From the NCBI GenBank assembly GCA_025267735.1, contig CM046311.1, positions 29,431,399 to 29,495,398 of the forward strand: a stretch of 64,000 bases of DNA. The letters run 5' to 3'. The first letter of the stretch is position 1. The number at the start of each line of letters is the position of its first letter. The position numbers were made by a program, and so were the translations under genes. This document shows, one piece after another, positions 23,045 to 34,603 of the stretch. The notes beneath the pieces were generated by a model. The model saw only the letters and a list, made by a program, of their open reading frames with translations, was not told the origin of the DNA and ran no database searches. The stretch comes from Mactra quadrangularis. Taxonomy: Eukaryota; Mollusca; Bivalvia; Venerida; Mactridae.

Positions 23045-24768
23045 AGTCTGTAATGCAATATTTGTAGCACTGCTGCATTTTCGCGACCTTTGCTGTTGGT
23101 CTGCTAATGTGTAGCACTTGGAACACAGGGTGCACTACATAAGTCCGAGCCTGTGCGTGGTCGAGGACTTCAGCACTTACTCACTAAGTAGAATATATGC
23201 ATATTGTTTTTATGTAGTTTGAAATTAACTTTTTTTGGCATCTTTGTGCTTACTTTTCTAAATTATTGTATAGTAAGGGGATTGAACTAATGCCAAGTCT
23301 TTTTCTATCGATCGTGAAATATGATATTAAGGAGAAACTCCACGGGGTGGGTTGGTGCATAAGGCAGGTTGATACAGTCCATTAGTTCAATCCCCAGTCC
23401 TGCCCTGCTAGATCTGACTATGAATATTTAATTTACAGTATCATCTACTTTCGGAACGACCTCGGCGATCATCTACGAAGATAAATTGCGTGGAAAATCG
23501 CCCGGGTAGTTCCGAATGTATCATCTAGTAAAGTCTGCTTTTTATTTTCGATATTTTTATTCTTTTTGGTGGACCGTTGATTTTTTAGGGGGCGGGGTTG
23601 TATCGTAGCAACACATTGTACAAGTCGCATCTTATCTGTCAGTCAACCCATGTACTCATTTTTTCGTGGAATGTATGGATTTATCTGAGTATTGAGTCAG
23701 TGACTGACAACTGCCTGACAGGGCTAAGAATCAGCAAGGGAGAACAGTCCTTGAACAAACTCTGCTAAAGTATGTATGCCCCATTCGGGAATCAGATGGA
23801 ATGTGTAAAACACAACTGAAAAATGTTTTAGCTGCTGATTCAACTAACCATTTTTCCAGTCAATTATCTAACAAAACAATACAAACATGCTCTTACTAAG
23901 AAAGTGTCAACTTTGGATGAAAAAGAAAAGGCATGTCCATTTGATTGTTTCTAAAATAATGTATCAAACACAGCTTTTGAGTAATGTCCTAGGGTATTTT
24001 CAAATATCTGAAACAATGTTTTTTGCCATATTTGATTTTATAAAATCATTCTAGTATATAAAAAGAAAACAAAGAACTATTTTCAACTTTGCAGCGTAAT
24101 TTACTCATAAAATACAGTCAAATAGTAAAAGACGACAATATCTAGTCATTAAATAACAGTTCCCTTAGAAATTCTTTATAAAATATGCTAAATCTAATAT
24201 ATTAGGAAATCCCATTTTCAGAATGGGAGAATTCTCCCATGGGAGAAATCCCATTTATAAAATGGGAGAATTCTCCCATGGGAGAAATCCCATATACAGA
24301 AATGGGAGAATTCTCCCATGGGAGAATTCTCCCATTTCTAATATGGGAGAATTCTGAAATGGTGTTTAAATGCTTTAAAAGTGACTAACTATTCATTTTT
24401 TTTAGAATCATGTTATGTACATAGAGATCTATCCAATTCTATCTCTAAATGTTAGTTTGGATGAGTTTGAAAAAATGGGAATTTTCTCCCATATTTGTAA
24501 ATGGGAGAAAATTCCCATTTTTCTCCCATAAAAATCCCATGGGAGAGCAATTCTCCCATGGGAATTTGCCGATTCCCATGGGAATTTTGACTTTTGACTT
24601 AAAATTAAACATATTTCTAGTAAAGATATCTGGATGAAAGTTTACTGGTGTTATGCCCATGTGTAGATCTACATTTATTGAAAATTTGAAATGAATCGGA
24701 TGAAAAATAAAAAAAGTAAGTTTGCAAGATTTCTGGATTCGCAAACGTATTCTGGACTGTGTTCCTAC
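23045..24768 (-). mobile_element. Dispersed element family D, full copy 1 (inverted)
   Basis: Reverse complement of 61424-63050 along its length: 23045 tgtaatgcaatatttgtagc, 23165 aggacttcagcactta, 23340 cacggggtgggttgg, 23395 ctgccctgctagatc, 24030-24180 AT-rich block, 24205-24360 GGGAGAATTCTCCC palindrome array, 24475-24595 ccatggg array, and the terminal gtattctggactgtgt. No reverse transcriptase or transposase could be read. Frames at 24445-24906 are repeat artefacts. The element type is undetermined. Confidence 0.8.
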
Positions 24769-24984
24769 TAGAATGCGAAAAATTCTTACGCCTATAATTT
24801 CAAAATGTCGATTTGCAAAGATGTTGGACAATTTTGCATTAATAAAATAATTGAAAATTAAATAAAAGAAAAAAAATGTTCTCTTTACACGTGTTTCTCT
24901 GTTCATTTAACTGAAAACAGAGCATAATCAAATTAAATACGAAGAAAAGCCACGCTATGTATGACGTCTTACGCGGTAGCATTC

Positions 24985-25370
24985 GTAACAAGTCAATCCG
25001 ATTAAAACCCGAACTAAAATTTTCCGCTCGCCTACTCGCTAATTTAGATCTGCCCGTTTTCAAACGAGGGTCACGTTCTGGGGACCTTTTCTCTTTATAA
25101 CATTCATGACGAAATTGTTATGATTAGTTATTTGTTTACATCGTCTGCGTCACGCAATTTGAAATGAGCCGTCCAATCGCAAACTTTGAATATACCGATA
25201 TCAAATTAGCACGCAAATCAAAATGTTAATAATAGTGATTCGTCTAGATGAAAGCTACGCATTGATTTGTTGACATAAAGGTCATCTTGACGTGACCGTC
25301 CATTCGGACCTTGGAGATCCTGTACGACAACGTTCTGCATGATATCTGTTTACGGAGATTGGTCACTAGT
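24985..25370 (+). repeat. Dispersed repeat family B, copy 3
   Basis: Same family; contains caatccgattaaaaccc, tcacgcaatttgaaatg, gatgaaagctacgcattg and gatatctgtttacggagatt. It is missing the 'ctctaaaaatagaaa' segment seen in copies 1 and 2, a clean internal deletion of about 30 bp. Confidence 0.7.
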
Positions 25371-26134
25371 ATAATCAGATCATACATGGCGGTGTTTAAC
25401 CGTCTATTTACAATAAGTAGTGTAGTCATGTGATCGTTTCAACCAATGAAAATGCGTCTTTTGTTTTTTCGATCAAATTTGAAGTTGGTAAACTTACATT
25501 GGTCGTTCAAAAGTTCACAGTGAAGGTCAATATCATGAATCGACACGTTTAAAGGCAGTGTGAGAATGTACTATGCAATGAACTGCGAGGGGAGCGTATC
25601 AAGTAAAACTATGCCAAGTTGGAATTATGCTAAGCGTCAACTCAAATTTGACAAACCTGGGTACCTATTCACAAGATCACACAAACCGAAAACGAAAACA
25701 CAATATTTTTACGACAAAAAATATATATATTTTTCAATGGAATAACATCCTCATAATATAAAACAATGGTCTGAATTCAATATAAAATGACCAGTGTTTT
25801 TTTAACGTAAAAATACGTTGTATTAATGACGCGGTTTTGATAAATGCTTACGATGAATAGCATCGTTGCCGAACACAATTTTCCCTTATTTAAATTGTGG
25901 TATCGAATCTTGGAAAATTTCCCGACATTTCTTTATATTTTGATTGAGGACTCTAAAACCTACGTGCACGCGGACGCTTAACAAAATTCCGATATGGCAT
26001 AGCCTAAGATGTAAGTAAATCTAACATTTTGATTCACTTTAGCAAAACGTTTCTTTGAATATTTAAAAATGTTTCGCAGAATGTTCTTCACCGGTAAAAG
26101 TTTGCAGAAGAATTAAACTTCTACTGCGCATACA
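25371..26134. other. Non-coding, no recognised feature
   Basis: A short frame at 25560-25745 (MNCEGSVSSKTMPSW…) has mildly codon-like content but no recognised domain or convincing splice sites. Confidence 0.35.
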
Positions 26135-26740
26135 TACAATGTCAAATTGTTTATCACTGAAACCAATACTAGGATAATTAATCCAAGCAGATCTCACGCC
26201 AAACAGTTTATTTTAACTAGTCTTACTGAAAAAGTGGTTCTACCGACGTTACTTTTCGGATGCGAATTATGGACTTCATTAGAGCCTTCCGATATATCAA
26301 AACTTGAAAAATTTAAACGAATGATAGCCGAAAATGTTCAGAAATTACCTGTGAGAACTCGAACTGACATCGCACTTCCCATGTTAGGATGGATGCCGCT
26401 TGCTGCCGATATTCACATACGAAAGTTAATGTTCCTACAAAAATTGTGTACTATAGACACAGATATGCTATCTAGACAAATATTTAGCTACAGACTACAC
26501 CTATACTTCTTAAAAGGATATAATTGACAATTAGGCTTCATCCCTGACATTTTTAATATCCTTTTAATGTACAATCTCCAACACCATCTATTAAACTACA
26601 TACATAGCTCAACATTTCCTACTAAATTTGCATGGAAGCGAATAGTGAAAAATACAGTTCTTGGTTACCATCACCGCGCATCAATCAGTCGCATCGAAGC
26701 AGATCCCGAACTGTCAGAGTTTTGGTATGAACAGTAAGCA
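26135..26740 (+). pseudogene. LINE ORF2 C-terminal remnant
   Basis: One reading frame runs from about 26147 to TAA at 26738 with a single internal TGA (26525). It encodes the C-terminal part of a non-LTR retrotransposon ORF2: EKVVLPTLLFGCELW, DISKLEKFKRMIA, LMFLQKLCTI and, after the stop, WKRIVKNTVLGYHHRAS. These follow the 'LPxxLYGxELW' pattern found after the reverse transcriptase domain in many LINEs. The endonuclease and RT domains are missing. The clade cannot be set from this piece. The tandem repeats after it and an aaataaaatg signal near 27563 may be its 3' region. Confidence 0.8.
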
Positions 26741-26869
26741 ACTGTAAAATAATGTAAAATGTGTACATAAAACTTATGCTTTCATTGTAATGCAAAACAA
26801 GAAATGCATACATGTGTCTATTATTGTCTTTCATTATTATTATGAATTAATTCACTTTCTTGTAATTTT

Positions 26870-27540
26870 ATTATAATGTATTTACCAATTGCCTTGTAAT
26901 TTATTTATTGTCATCCATTTTGTTCATTGTAGTGTTACTCATTTATTGCCCTGTTATTTATCCATTGTCGTGTAATTGTTTCATGGAAGTTTAATTTATT
27001 TTTTGTCATGTGTTTTGGTCTTTCTCATGTAATCTTATCACTGTCATGTATTACTTTAGCTTGTCATGTAAGTTAGTAAGTGTTATGTAATGTGTTCTTT
27101 GTCGTGTCATGTAACATGTGTCATGTAATTCATTCATGTAATTTTCCTATCCATCTACTGTATTACTTTCGCTTGTCGTGTAAGTCATTAAGTGTTATGT
27201 AATGCGTTCCTTGTCGTGTCATGTAACATGTGTCATGTAATTCATTTATGTAATTTGTCTATTTCTATCTGCTGAATTACTTTCGCTTGTCGTGTATGTC
27301 ATTTAGTGTTATGTAATGTGTTCCTTGTCGTGTCATGTAATACGTTTCATGTAATTCATTTATGTAATTTGTCTATTTCCATCTAATTTCCATGCGTATT
27401 TTCACTGTTCTGTAATTGTTTCACTGTCATGTAATTACCTTATTGTCATGTTATTGTTTATGGTCATGCTATCTGTTCACAGTCATATTATTTGTAAATC
27501 TACGTTTTATGTTTTCTATATTATGAAATGTAATTTATAT
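26870..27540. repeat. tgtcatgtaat-rich tandem repeats, incl. ~112 bp x 3
   Basis: Short diverged units of about 20-25 bp around ttgtcatgtaat throughout. A higher-order unit marked cttgtcgtgtcatgtaa repeats at about 27101, 27213 and 27326. They lie between a LINE remnant and the first IFI44-like exon and may be the 3' UTR of that LINE. Confidence 0.8.
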
Positions 27541-27615
27541 GTATATCCTACTTATAAAAGGGAAATAAAATGTATATATATGTAATTATAATATACTTTT
27601 ATTTAATCATTATAG

Positions 27616-27798
27616 CTTGAGAACACAATTGTAGCAGACATAAAGAAGTTGAAGCCCGAACAATCTCCTGGTATCTTATTGTTGGGTCCTGTTGGAGCAG
27701 GAAAGTCAAGCTTTATCAATTCATGTTTGTCGGTCGAAAAACGTAGGAAAGTGGCATTAGCAACGACGGGAAGTGCTAAAGGCAGTTATACACTTCAG
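27616..27798 (+). CDS. IFI44-like GTPase, P-loop exon (partial gene)
   Basis: Internal coding exon of 61 codons, phase 0 at both ends. It starts after the acceptor tcattatag and ends at the donor cag|gtatgtg. Residues 24-32 read GPVGAGKSS, a Walker A/G1 loop, preceded by the hydrophobic strand GILLL and followed by FINSCLSV. This is the arrangement at the start of the GTPase domain of the interferon-induced protein 44 (IFI44/IFI44L) family, which in animals is linked to antiviral responses. The frame and the family order continue in the exons at 46541 and 54464. The start codon and any N-terminal (TLDc-like) exons must lie upstream and were not recognised. The reading continues past the donor to a stop, so the exon end rests on the donor and on family alignment. 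A LINE remnant and its tandem repeats lie immediately upstream. Confidence 0.82.
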
Positions 27799-27999
27799 GT
27801 ATGTGAATCTGGTACTATTAACATGAGCTTGACTTCATTATTAATTTGAGCTTGACTTCATTCATGCATGATCATAAATTATACACTAAATTAGCAGTTT
27901 ATATAAACTTCATTGAAATCAAAACATGTTATGTTAGACGAATATTATGTAAAAAGAATTTTCTTATTATTTCTATTATTAGTCCAAATAATCTAATAT

Positions 28000-28617
28000 T
28001 TAAAGCCACTAAACGAATACAAATCTTTATCATCAATCTAAAAACAAGTAATACTATCTAAAAGACTATAGAATATAACTACCTTGGGATTATAATAACT
28101 CTCTTAAGCGGATTCCCTTGTAGGGGTCAAGTTCTTCAAAATATCAGTTTCTTATAAAAGTGAGGTACTTTTATAACATGCAAATTAGACAACGCAGATA
28201 CTCTCTCAGCCAATCAAATTGCTTTAAAGTGTTTGATAAAACTTACAAGACAATGTAAAATGTTGGATACATCATATCGTTTTCCATTGTTTTCATCGAG
28301 AAACCAGTGCTTGCAAGTTTTCAGTTCGCAAATATCTAAACTGATTCTTAAAAGAAACGTCTCATTTCAAATAGGTACATGATTTCCGTAATCAGAATTT
28401 CAAGAGAAAACATTAATGTTGTTAGACTGTTAGAAGTCATTGGTGACGTGTGCAACGTGAGGTATGTCGTTTTTATGCCGATAGGCAAGTATTGACGTTT
28501 GCAGAATATAGCAACACTCACAGGGCATAATAGCTGGTCAATGGTATGTGTCCACGAGAATACCTTGGCAAACAACGAGTTGTGACTAAATCTCGGTTTA
28601 AGACATTTATAACTATT
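28000..28617 (-). repeat. Dispersed repeat family C, copy 2 (truncated, inverted)
   Basis: Reverse complement of the right half of copies 1 and 3, from taaagccact through gggaatccgcttaag, gccaatcaaattgc and aacgtctcattt to about the middle of the element. The left half is missing. Its start lies about 200 bp downstream of the first IFI44-like exon. Confidence 0.72.
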
Positions 28618-29090
28618 TGAGAGCGTCTTTGAAAGTCTCTCATCGTAAGCGTAAGTTCAACGTAAGTAACTAAGTTAGGAAAATTTCGCTATCTTACGTA
28701 AGATTCTTATGAAAAGGTCCCAGTTCTTTATCAGCCCTGCGTTCAGTAAGCATTTAACATAAGCCAATCTACGTTACCGTTATGAACGGTTAATTGAACG
28801 ATCCGTTGAAGTGCGAACGTTTAAAGATGGCGGACAAGATTGTCTCTACTTGAATCTATAAGAAGAATTTTGAGAGGAGGACTTGTTTGTTGTTTACTTG
28901 TTTTTTTTTTGTAAACGTATTGATCTAAATCAACGGGAGTAACACCGCCGACTTCGTTGAATAGACCTAATCCGGAATTCAAATGTATGTCGATCCGTGC
29001 ACAGGTGGTACATACAAAGTTTTCTACACATTATTGCTAAATAGCACAAATTATGGTGTGGTTGCAATGATTGAAAGTGATAACAATTAT
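28618..29090. other. Non-coding, no recognised feature
   Basis: No supported feature; a poly-T run lies near 28903. Confidence 0.4.
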
Positions 29091-29092
29091 TA

Positions 29093-30745
29093 CAGTGAAC
29101 TCGACAGTTCCGGGTCAGTAACGAAACAAACAGTGCGTGTCTCTTCAAAACGAAAGTTGTGGGAATCAAACCTGCATAAATTGATAAACAAATTCTTCCG
29201 CCTTACCATGCTATAATAAATCAATAGTGTTTATTTGCTTGTAATTTCCTACAATTTTTCGAAATTGCATGTTGCAAACTCGATAGTTATGGGTCACACT
29301 TGCCAATTCCGGGTCACGTGGCAGATGCTTGTCTCTTTAATCCGGAGTGGTCTCAACAGGGTTGAAATCAATAAAACAGCCGACTTTTTGTCAATAAAGA
29401 CTTTATCTCATATTTTCTTCCAAATTAAACAAAAATAAAGCTCATAGATTAAAGATCTAATCATGTCTCTTGCAATAAACTTTAAACTTAAACTTTTTCA
29501 TTTGATTAAACGCCTATTTCTATGTTACATATTCAATGGCGTTGTACAAAAATGTTATAAAGAAAATAATAATAAATACATGTAAGTAAAAACCCTCCAC
29601 CATAAAAACATATGTATATACAATAACACAAATAAATAAAAAGCCTTTATAATTCATATTTTTGGACATACATCCTTCACAGTTCATGATTCCACCTAAG
29701 TTTACATTTTTATCACTAATTTCTTATTTATTTCTATTTATTTTACATTGAAAATTGGTGTCCTGAACAGTATAACATAATGCTACTGTTAACCGGACAT
29801 GTCCTGAACAGTGTAACATAATGCCACTGTTAACCAGACAATTCCCCAAAGGTGTCGAAACATCACCTTTAAAGGGACAATTTATTTAGGTTGTCATTGC
29901 AGTCATAATGAAACAAGGTATTAAATGACCGAGAGCGAGGCAATCCTCATTCCCATGTCACAATGCACTCACTCAATCACTTAGTATGTTTACCGTAATT
30001 GTAAGGTGAGGCATTAGCAAGCCATGTCAGTTTTAGAATAGATCATAGAAAGTAGAGAAATAATGAGTTTTCAATCGTTTTTTGAATACATCCAAAGTAG
30101 GTGATAATTTGATTACCTATTGCAATTACCTATTGCATATAAAAACAAGTACCATAAATACAATTAGTTGCATGTAAAAAGTAAAACTCAAAAATATCAA
30201 ACAAAAATTGTATTTAATTGACAAATATCTTACATATGAGATAAAATTATGTATAAAATCAATTTTAAATGTTAGAATAATACTTTTTAATTAAAATAAA
30301 TGATTGTATATAATACGGGTTAAGTTTTGACCCGAAATTGTCACGTGCTTACTAGGTCAGATTGTCTGCATTATTGTCAAACAGTAATTAGATGAAATAA
30401 ATCTATGAGTTAAATCGTGTTCACCGATAAATTTCCAGCAAAATGATGTGCAATAAGGACTTATTTTATCTAAATTGTGGATATAAATTGCTGTTTTTTC
30501 GAACGCATGGACGAAACGTTCACGTACTTTCGCATTGGTTGGAAAAGACGCTGTTTAGTGTTTCATGACTATGACTTCCGGTAGAGAAATGTTAACATGG
30601 AAAGTTTGTGCAACGGTAGCTAAGTGGTTAATGTACATGACTTAACTATCATATAATTAAAATATTACATAATTAAGGAATCATCTGTACTATTTTAAAA
30701 AAGTGACCCGGAATTGTCGATGACCCGGAACTGTCGAGTTCACTG
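29093..30745. mobile_element. pogo/Tc1-like element with perfect 25-bp TIRs
   Basis: Terminal repeats at 29093-29117 (cagtgaactcgacagttcc…) and 30721-30745 are exact complements over 25 bp. TA lies immediately outside both ends (29091-29092 and 30746-30747). Length is 1653 bp. CAGT ends plus a TA duplication fit the pogo/Tigger branch of Tc1/mariner. A second imperfect copy of the end (gtgacccggaattgtcga, 30703-30720) sits just inside the right repeat. About 835 bp (29375-30210) is absent from the relative at 3905-4560; it holds a 43-bp direct repeat (tcctgaacagt.taacataat, about 29760-29845). No transposase frame was readable. Confidence 0.9.
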
Positions 30746-30778
30746 TATTAGATTTTTGTGCCTGTGATGCGTTTTATA

Positions 30779-31510
30779 ATGTCGATGTCGATATTAAACA
30801 TCGTAGCTCAAAAATGCAAAGTTTTCAGGAGATGGAAAAAAAATGTCTCAATATTTTATTAGTGTGTCCTAGAAATTGAAATTCTGAATGAAGATCAAAC
30901 TAATGAAGATACAATACGTAGTATATGTATAACATGTGTAATTCATTATTTTCAGTTGGAAATATCGTACCTTTCAAACATGCATGATTTTGCAGATATT
31001 ATTATTAAGTGCAACTTTCATTGTGCTTGATTAAACACATAATCCACTCTAATTCATTAATGTTCAGCGATTTCATCTACTGCGTGAGCGATTTAAAACT
31101 GAATTGGTGGTGTATAAACAATATTTTGCTTTCAATTTTTTGCTCTCACAAAAATGTCTTTAGGATCAAAAACAGCGATATTTTTTATGATATAATATAA
31201 AAATAAACACGTCAAAATAACTTACAGTTCAAGAAATGGTTACTGGTGTAGCTAAAACAACAATATAAGACGTTTATCTCCACTCCAAAATTCCGTTCTG
31301 CTCTGACGTCATTACGACATTTCCTCCGTCATAACAGGGACCAATCAAACTACGATGTTTTGTCGCATGACAAGTTAATTGGGTTTTAATTGGAGTAGAG
31401 GTACGAGATATAGACGAAAATATGCGCAAAGTGGAAGAGATTCAGATAAAAACAATTCATTTTTTTGTAATTTTTGGAGCTACGAGGTTTAATATCGACA
31501 CCGACGATAT
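30779..31510. mobile_element. Foldback TIR element, ~730 bp
   Basis: Left end gtcgatattaaacatcgtag and right end ctacgaggtttaatatcgac are imperfect inverted repeats of about 38 bp. An inner inverted pair (tttatctccactcc … ggagtagaggtac, about 31272 and 31398) lies nested within. It begins 34 bp after the pogo-like element and ends 8 bp before the Helitron. No transposase; target duplication not clear. Confidence 0.72.
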
Positions 31511-31518
31511 TAGTTTTA

Positions 31519-31855
31519 CTAGATGGGAGCCCGTGCAATCACGGGCTTGAGCAAACTCCTCACAGTGCTTAAGTCACGCTTTGCTACTTAATTATTGATT
31601 TGATAAAGGGAGATAACCGCTGCGGGGAGTTTGGTTTGACATGTCTATTTTTAGTTTTATCTATTTTTAGACACAAAAAAAGCCCATTTTTTGTTGATGT
31701 TTGGCAGTTTTTGCAAATATCAAGAGGCTTTGTCAAAAAAGAATTGTCAACTTGTTATGCCGGTATATATGTGCTCCAGCGACAAACAAAAGATTTATTC
31801 AAAGCTGCGCAGTTTCTTCCACAAAACAGGAAACTCGCAAATTTAATAGTATAGA
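31519..31855 (-). mobile_element. Non-autonomous Helitron, 337 bp
   Basis: Read on the minus strand it starts TCTATACTATTAAATTTGCG at 31855 and ends CTAG at 31519, with the hairpin AGCCCGTG/CACGGGCT (31528-31547) a few bases before the end. It sits between a host A and T. TC start, CTRR end, subterminal hairpin and A|T insertion are the diagnostic Helitron set. There is no Rep/helicase, so it is non-autonomous. Frames at 31600-32123 are chance. Confidence 0.88.
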
Positions 31856-34314
31856 TGTTTGCATCAGTCTTAAGCAAAACCATGCTACTAGACAATTATC
31901 AGCGTTCAATTTAGTAATGGGGCTTAAAGCTGTTCTGCATAAAAGTATATCAAGGTCGGAAATTGTACACCAAGTGATTTGTTATACACATTTTATTTTT
32001 ACAGTTTCAAGTTTATTACATGACACATTTATAACAATATATTCGACATACAATTATACGATTATAACTAACTTGAAAAGCTGTTTTTTTATAGTTCGTT
32101 TTGTCTCAACTGTCAGATCATGATTAATTTCATTGAAATCTTGCAATCTTTAGATAGAAGTTCAGTTCGCGTATGAACACACGTTTTTGTGATTTGTCCC
32201 TGACTTTCGCAAAGATGAGTATTGAATAAGTTTTTAATACACACAAAATGGCCGCCCAAGTTTTGATTACAGAGCCCACTTGTTTGTTTGTTCATATATG
32301 TAAATTCAGTCACAGATATAAAAAATGTAAGCCTCAGTGCATATAGAGTAATATTAGTGCATTCCATATCTGTATATGTATTCTGAAATTGCTCGCTAGA
32401 ATAAAAGGAAACTTGCACAGAAAATACCTTATTTATTTTTGTATTCACAGGTGATGTGAAGTACCTACGATAATATTGCCTGGTCCAAAAGATTATAGAC
32501 AAGAGGGATGATTATACATCATTGTATTTTTAGCACTGCATTTACCCTAACCAACTTTTTGGGGGTCGGTACTTAAAGGCACCTTTCTGTAATTTCAACT
32601 TGTACATAGCCTTTAATAATGTGTTTCGACTGACGTTCGGAAGGCTATTTCAGGATAAATGAAAGAATGAAATTTACAAACACGTTCAGTGAACATGGCA
32701 TTCTCATAAACAGACATAGGCAAGAAAAAAAGAAATTTAAATGAATCCCATGGTGATCACCCACATAATTATATATATAACCCAAAGCGAAAACAAATAA
32801 CTATGATAAAATAAACATGCCCTTCATCTAAGTATAGGGCTAAATGTCTTATTCCGTTCTATCAAAATGAAAAGAAGCGTGTACATAGTATTGTGCGTAA
32901 AGTTTGACCCCGACTCGACCTTTATGCAAGAATATTCTTTACATGGAAGACGAAAGTAGAGTTAATGCTCTATAACACCATGACCGTGAGGATTAAAACC
33001 AATAAAATAAAATCTAGTTAAGTAACATCCAAGGTCAGACGTTTAAATTATAAATGTATTTCACACTAAAACTCGCGTTAAAAGCTTTTCTAAACACGGC
33101 AGAGTTGTGAGCAATGTTATCATAATACTTATTATGTCCAACATATTTCACGATGCTTTTTACACATTATTTGCATATTCCAGGAGAAAAAAATCGATAA
33201 AATTAAGTTCAGCATAAGGTAAGAACGTAACGTAATAGGGAGTCGTTAACATTCCCTTCAAAATATCAAAGAATGTTGACATAACAACTCACTCGAAAGA
33301 CAATTATGAAGAATTGAAATGTTAGTCGGTGTTGTTTTTTTTAAATATTTTCATAGGCCTACAGGCGGTAACGCCTCTTATCATAGTTTCTACAAATAAA
33401 CATTTATCTATGGGTAAAACTTTTTAATATAGATGTTTAATTACATAACACGTTTACGATGCACACCAACTTGATATCTGAAAACTGGTTAAGTAAACAT
33501 AGAGAATCAAGAAATGCTGTAAATTGTAATGATTGAACATAATCATTATTGGGACATGACAAATCTACACAGGTGTTTTTTTAACAGTCGTATGAATCAT
33601 ATCAGTTTATGAAAAATAGCCTGAATTTAATTTAGTCTAGGTCCAAAGAGCGTTGTTGTTTAACAAATAGGCAACTTTTTTTAACACACGCAGTACATAC
33701 ACAAGCATTATCATAGTTCACACATGGTGTGTATTCAGCGAGCAATCTGGATTTGCTTTTATATTACAATCAAAAGGCCTCTAAATCTCTCAATACAATC
33801 ATATATATGATGATATAAGACAAAAAAATACACATCCGAAAAATTCATATTCTGAAAAAAAAAACCTGGTCGATTACTGTTCGTTATCGGAGAAACAATT
33901 ACCCCTCGTATTAATTATGACTTATACTTATGTGTATACAGGAAAAATAGTTAGATTAATTATTATTACTGACATTTGTTTGAAACAGTTTTATGAAGAC
34001 ATTTATTTATAAACGAAATCATTCTATTGTACTTACAATGGTTGTTTGTCGCATCTTAATAATTGCATTTTTACTTAATATTGATACTAACACATCAAAT
34101 GTTCAAATGTCATTGGCAACAAGTATTTTAAAACATTTAAACACATATTTTTAAAGTAAAACGTGATTTATTAGCTCAAGATACAACTCCAATGAGTGTC
34201 TTTCGGTTATTTTTCATGAATATTCGGGTTTTTCGGTAAATTCGTTAACCCTAAAAATGTCAAACTCCATGAACAAAAATAAGCGAAAGTGAAATGTTGT
34301 GGAATCTATGAAGG
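31856..34314. other. Non-coding intronic sequence, no recognised feature
   Basis: About 2.4 kb of AT-rich DNA. Open frames at 31701-32123 and 32113-32502 overlap on opposite strands and lack motifs. Intron of the IFI44-like gene if the three exons are one gene. Confidence 0.45.
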
Positions 34315-34367
34315 ATGTTGATTTTCGTTGTTTCATTGCTCGGAGTTCATTGCAAATGTGTCAAAAG
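34315..34367 (+). CDS. Possible first exon with signal peptide (unrecognised gene)
   Basis: The ATG at 34315 opens a short frame, MLIFVVSLLGVHCKCVK, with a hydrophobic core and a plausible signal-peptidase site after GVHC. It is followed directly by a strong donor, aaaag|gtaagc, leaving phase 2. The sequence has the form of a secreted-protein first exon. No partner exon was recognised and it sits inside the first large intron of the IFI44-like gene, so it would be a nested gene or a chance match. Two other ATGs just upstream, in other frames, weaken the case. Confidence 0.25.
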
Positions 34368-34603
34368 GTAAGCAGTTTAAATCTCTTCCACTATTGTCAA
34401 CTTAACATCATTAAAACCGTACCAAAAACATGACCCCTATCCTGGTCCCTAATTCAGAATTGAAGGGGTTTTGATGCAACGCTATATCATCAAAGCATAG
34501 AGGGCTAAGTTCTTAAATTGTTGTTAAAATTTCAGTTTCTACAGAAGTTTCTTTGCTTTGTTTGGTCATTTGCAATTTATGCAGAAAAATATGGACCTAA
34601 ACG

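Noticed and set aside
24445..24906. 153-codon minus-strand ORF
   Set aside because: Lies in the palindrome-bearing element family; a homologous open stretch at 14305 and 61457 is repeat sequence, not a conserved protein gene with splice sites.
31600..32123. 84- and 140-codon ORFs as genes
   Set aside because: They cross the Helitron boundary and AT-rich flank, overlap in different frames and show no motif.
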